From: Erysipelotrichaceae bacterium
GTDB lineage: Bacteria > Bacillota_I > Bacilli_A > Erysipelotrichales > Coprobacillaceae
Assembly: GCA_018365815.1 (NCBI GenBank)
Contig: JAGZJH010000054.1
Coordinates: 1 to 8,170, forward strand
Direction of reading: 5' to 3'
Length of the DNA stretch: 8,170 nt
Shown here one piece after another: positions 5,967 through 8,170 of this stretch; positions within the stretch are counted from its first letter, which is position 1; every line of letters starts with the position of its first letter. The notes beneath the pieces are model-generated. The model had not been told where the DNA came from. It saw nothing but the letters and a program-made list of their open reading frames with translations, and did not search any database. The position numbers were made by a program, and so were the translations under genes.

Positions 5967-6848
5967 ATGGAATTAAAACTTAAAAATATAAAGAAAACAT
6001 ATGGAAAGCAAGTGGCTATAGATGACTTTAATTATGAATTTAAAGAAGGTATATATGGAATTTTAGGAGCTAATGGAGCTGGAAAAACAACTTTGTTAAA
6101 AATTCTAAGTGCAATTTTAGAACCGACAGCGGGAACAATATTTTGGAATCATGAAAATATTTTTGCGAAACGAAGTGAATATAGATCCAAAATAGGTGTA
6201 TTACCACAAAACATGGGATATTATGAGAATTTTTCGGTGAAAGACTTCATACATTTTATTGGAATTCTTAAGGGGTGTGATAAAGAGAAAATAAGAGAAG
6301 AAATAAGTTATGTCTTAGAAGCTGTTAATTTAGTAAATGAAAAAAACAAAAAAATGGGAGAACTGTCTGGAGGTATGAGACAACGTGTAGGAATTGCACA
6401 GGCTCTATTAAATAATCCTCAAGTATTGATTTTAGATGAGCCAACTGTAGGATTAGATCCAGAAGAAAGAGGAAGTTTTCGTAATGTATTAACAAATATT
6501 TCTGAAAAGAGAATAATATTACTTTCTACCCATATTGTACAAGATATAGAATATGTAGCAAATGAAATTTTGATAATGAAACAGGGAAAAATTTTAGTGT
6601 CTGGAAGCAGAAAAAATATATTAAAAAGTGTAGAGGGAAAAATTTGGGAATGTGAGGATATAGAAAAAAATAATCATGTTATTCTTTGCAATCAAAGATA
6701 TGAGAATGATAAAATTATTTCTAGGGTGATTTCTAATGAGTGTCCGGGGGGGAATGCTCAAAAAGTTCACGCTTGTTTAGATGATGTATACTTATATTTT
6801 AATACTTTAGGAAATTACAAACAGATGGAAAATAGAAGGGAGATATAA
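5967..6848 (+). CDS. ABC transporter ATPase subunit (BcrA/CcmA-like)
   Basis: This 293-residue cytoplasmic ATPase powers the permease encoded just downstream. Its motifs are complete: Walker A GANGAGKTT (34-42), Q-loop in VLPQNMGYYENFSV, signature LSGGM (133-137), Walker B VLILDEP (153-159) with TVGLDP after it, and switch H189 in LLSTHIV. Residues from about 210 on form a variable C-terminal tail ending in a DDVYLYF segment common in drug and bacteriocin-export ATPases. The tail codes across a run of seven Gs (6746-6752). Like AlbC/AlbD in the subtilosin operon, the pair may protect the producer or help export (inference). AAAAGGAG precedes the ATG; the stop lies two bases before the permease start. 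Confidence 0.9.
   Translation: MELKLKNIKKTYGKQVAIDDFNYEFKEGIYGILGANGAGKTTLLKILSAILEPTAGTIFWNHENIFAKRSEYRSKIGVLPQNMGYYENFSVKDFIHFIGILKGCDKEKIREEISYVLEAVNLVNEKNKKMGELSGGMRQRVGIAQALLNNPQVLILDEPTVGLDPEERGSFRNVLTNISEKRIILLSTHIVQDIEYVANEILIMKQGKILVSGSRKNILKSVEGKIWECEDIEKNNHVILCNQRYENDKIISRVISNECPGGNAQKVHACLDDVYLYFNTLGNYKQMENRREI
6746..6752 (+). repeat. G7 homopolymer tract inside the ATPase gene
   Basis: Seven consecutive Gs in an otherwise AT-rich gene, encoding part of Cys-Pro-Gly-Gly at about residues 259-262. Gain or loss of one G would change the last 30 or so residues and leave all ATPase motifs untouched. Confidence 0.75.
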
Positions 6849-6850
6849 TC

Positions 6851-7945
6851 ATGACAAAAGAATTGTTAAAAATAGAATTACGTAAACTATTTAGAAGAAA
6901 ATCCATAATGGCAACTTTTTTGTTGGTTATGTTTATAAATTTAACATATTTTTATTTTTTTGATTATAAGTGGAATGATATTTATGTGACAAACGGTAGT
7001 GGAAATAGGGTTGTTGCGGTGGAAGGTAAAAAAGGTATTGAGATTAAAAGAAAAATAGGGGAGTTTTTTAGTGGAGAAATAAATTCTAAAAGTATTAAAG
7101 AGATGGAAGAAGAAATTACGAAAATTAGTAATGAATATGTTAGTTATAATGAAGATCAAAAGATATTACTTTTGAACAAATTTAAAAATCAGATAGCACT
7201 GATAAAAAAATATAATGAAAAAGATGGTAGTATAATAAATGGTATGAAAATGGGATATTGCGAAGGAGAAGAAAAATTTGTAACAAGTTTTTCTAATATT
7301 ATGGCATTAAGTTTAGGTCTTCTTTTAATCGTTGGAGTTGCTAATATATACAACGAAGAAAAAAAATCAAGAATGATGTATATTATTGGATGTACGGAAA
7401 ATGGAAGAACAAAGCTTACAGTAGCAAAATTGGAAGCAACAAGTATATATTGTGTTTCTGTATACATCATGTTATTTGTATTAAATTTATTGTTATATGG
7501 GATAATCTATGGATTTAGAGGATTGGATTGTCATATCCAGTCATCCTTAATATTTATAGATTCTATATATAATATTACATATAAACAACTATTAATGATT
7601 ATGCTTGTAGTAGGAATGATTTCGTGTATTACTATAGGGATAGTTGTACTTATAATTTCTGCTGTTTTGAAGAACAGTGTTGCAGTTACAGTTATGTCGA
7701 TTTTGATATATTATTTCCCCGTTTTTTTAGATGTGTCAAGTGTGTGTCCAGTAGTAGAAAAAATATTAGAACTCATGCCTATATATATGATCAACATAAA
7801 AGACATATGTGTAAGCAATACTTTATATTTTAATCGAAATGTACATATACAAATGGGGGGGATTCTGGAAGTGATAATTTGTATATTGGGATGTATATTT
7901 TTATATAAATATATGCAAAAAAATAAAGTGTGGAATAACAAATAG
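6851..7945 (+). CDS. ABC-2 type permease subunit, candidate immunity or export partner
   Basis: The 364-residue membrane protein follows the ATPase gene after two bases, and its AAGGGAG site (6837-6843) lies within the end of that gene, so the two are translationally linked. The layout is that of ABC-2 permeases: a short basic N-terminus (LRKLFRRKS), TM1 about 18-37, a hydrophilic region of about 105 residues (probably outside the cell) rich in Lys/Glu, then five more spans near 149-166, 197-221, 247-272, 277-296 and 336-355. No enzymatic motif is seen. Together with the ATPase it could expel the mature peptide from the producer's membrane; the sequence does not show the substrate. A second G7 run (7855-7861) lies in the codons just before the last span. 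Confidence 0.82.
   Translation: MTKELLKIELRKLFRRKSIMATFLLVMFINLTYFYFFDYKWNDIYVTNGSGNRVVAVEGKKGIEIKRKIGEFFSGEINSKSIKEMEEEITKISNEYVSYNEDQKILLLNKFKNQIALIKKYNEKDGSIINGMKMGYCEGEEKFVTSFSNIMALSLGLLLIVGVANIYNEEKKSRMMYIIGCTENGRTKLTVAKLEATSIYCVSVYIMLFVLNLLLYGIIYGFRGLDCHIQSSLIFIDSIYNITYKQLLMIMLVVGMISCITIGIVVLIISAVLKNSVAVTVMSILIYYFPVFLDVSSVCPVVEKILELMPIYMINIKDICVSNTLYFNRNVHIQMGGILEVIICILGCIFLYKYMQKNKVWNNK
7855..7861 (+). repeat. G7 homopolymer tract inside the permease gene
   Basis: Seven Gs code for the end of Met-Gly-Gly at residues 335-337, just ahead of the final membrane span. A one-base slip would replace that span and the C-terminus. Confidence 0.75.
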
Positions 7946-7962
7946 AAAAATTTAGAAAGTTG

Positions 7963-8000
7963 AAGGGGCTGCATATCAAAATATACAGCTCCTTTTATTT
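7963..8000 (+). terminator. Intrinsic terminator ending the cassette
   Basis: AAGGGGCTG (7963-7971) pairs with CAGCTCCTT (7986-7994) with one G-T wobble. The stem continues past a C/A mismatch with ATAT/ATAT around a CAAA loop, and TTTTATTT follows. It lies 17 bases after the permease stop codon and marks the end of the operon. Confidence 0.85.
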
Positions 8001-8170
8001 GATTTATAGACATAAATAATATTTGGATATTCTTGTGTTGGGAAATCATAAATCCGGAAAATTGGAAATCTGAGTTCCGGTACTCGGAAATCGCCTATTT
8101 TGTGCTTGATGACTTATCCATTTCTGTTTGGATATTGGTCAAGACCTTGCCGCATCTGCGGTGCGTAGCA
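8001..8170. other. Right flank of the cassette, no gene recognised
   Basis: From about 8050 the base composition returns to a higher G+C like that of the relaxase fragment, suggesting the host element resumes. Seen here: GGAAATC three times at 22-23-base spacing (8041, 8064, 8086); TTTGGATATT twice (8022-8031, 8127-8136); and a CCGCA-TC-TGCGG palindrome (8150-8161). On the minus strand a frame is open from the window edge to a stop at 8097-8095, ending NIQTEMDKSSSTK, which could be the tail of a gene entering from the right. The plus strand is open in one frame from 8003 to the edge with no ATG. I recognise neither, and neither continues the broken relaxase. Confidence 0.4.

Noticed and set aside
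7711..8049. Minus-strand open frame of 112 codons across the permease end and the terminator
   Set aside because: It is antisense to the permease, crosses the terminator hairpin, and its composition is that of a shadow frame.

Overview
The window looks like part of a conjugative or mobilizable element from a gut-type Clostridia/Firmicutes genome, carrying an AT-rich cargo cassette that encodes a small RiPP (ribosomally made, post-translationally modified peptide) system. The organism call rests on three things: strong AGGAGG-type ribosome binding sites and very AT-rich codon use in the cargo; a relaxase fragment of the MobA/MobL type typical of Tn1549-like elements of Firmicutes; and an IS66-family remnant whose sequence resembles clostridial copies. 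The species cannot be named from the sequence.

Left part (1-950): the window opens inside a relaxase gene of higher G+C, read rightward. It breaks off after about 142 codons, just past the HUH-type histidine motif. At about 425-430 it joins, mid-gene, the 3' part of a small IS66 accessory gene (TnpA-like) that runs leftward, has lost a base near 662-667 and is dead. The other end of that IS remnant, with a recognisable terminal inverted repeat, lies at about 921-940.

Central part (1064-7945): six genes all point rightward and probably form one transcription unit with an internal attenuator. In order they are a radical SAM/SPASM peptide maturase; a 71-residue precursor peptide with seven cysteines in CxCxCxC and CxCxC clusters; a hairpin that looks like a partial terminator; an ABC exporter without a C39 peptidase domain; an M16-type zinc peptidase with an intact HxxEH motif; an ABC ATPase; and an ABC-2 type permease. 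A clear intrinsic terminator follows at 7963-8000.

Working model (inference): the maturase binds the precursor's leader through an N-terminal RRE-like domain and makes thioether (sactionine or ranthionine type) crosslinks from the cysteines. The M16 peptidase removes the leader, replacing the C39 domain that the exporter lacks. The exporter sends the product out, and the ATPase/permease pair gives self-protection or a second export route. The content parallels the subtilosin alb operon (maturase, ATPase/permease, M16 peptidases). The precursor's layout and its C-terminal tail recall the ruminococcin C sactipeptides, but the Cys spacing is different.

Right part (8001-8170): G+C rises again. 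The segment holds short repeats and open frames but nothing I can identify; it is probably the other flank of the cargo insertion.
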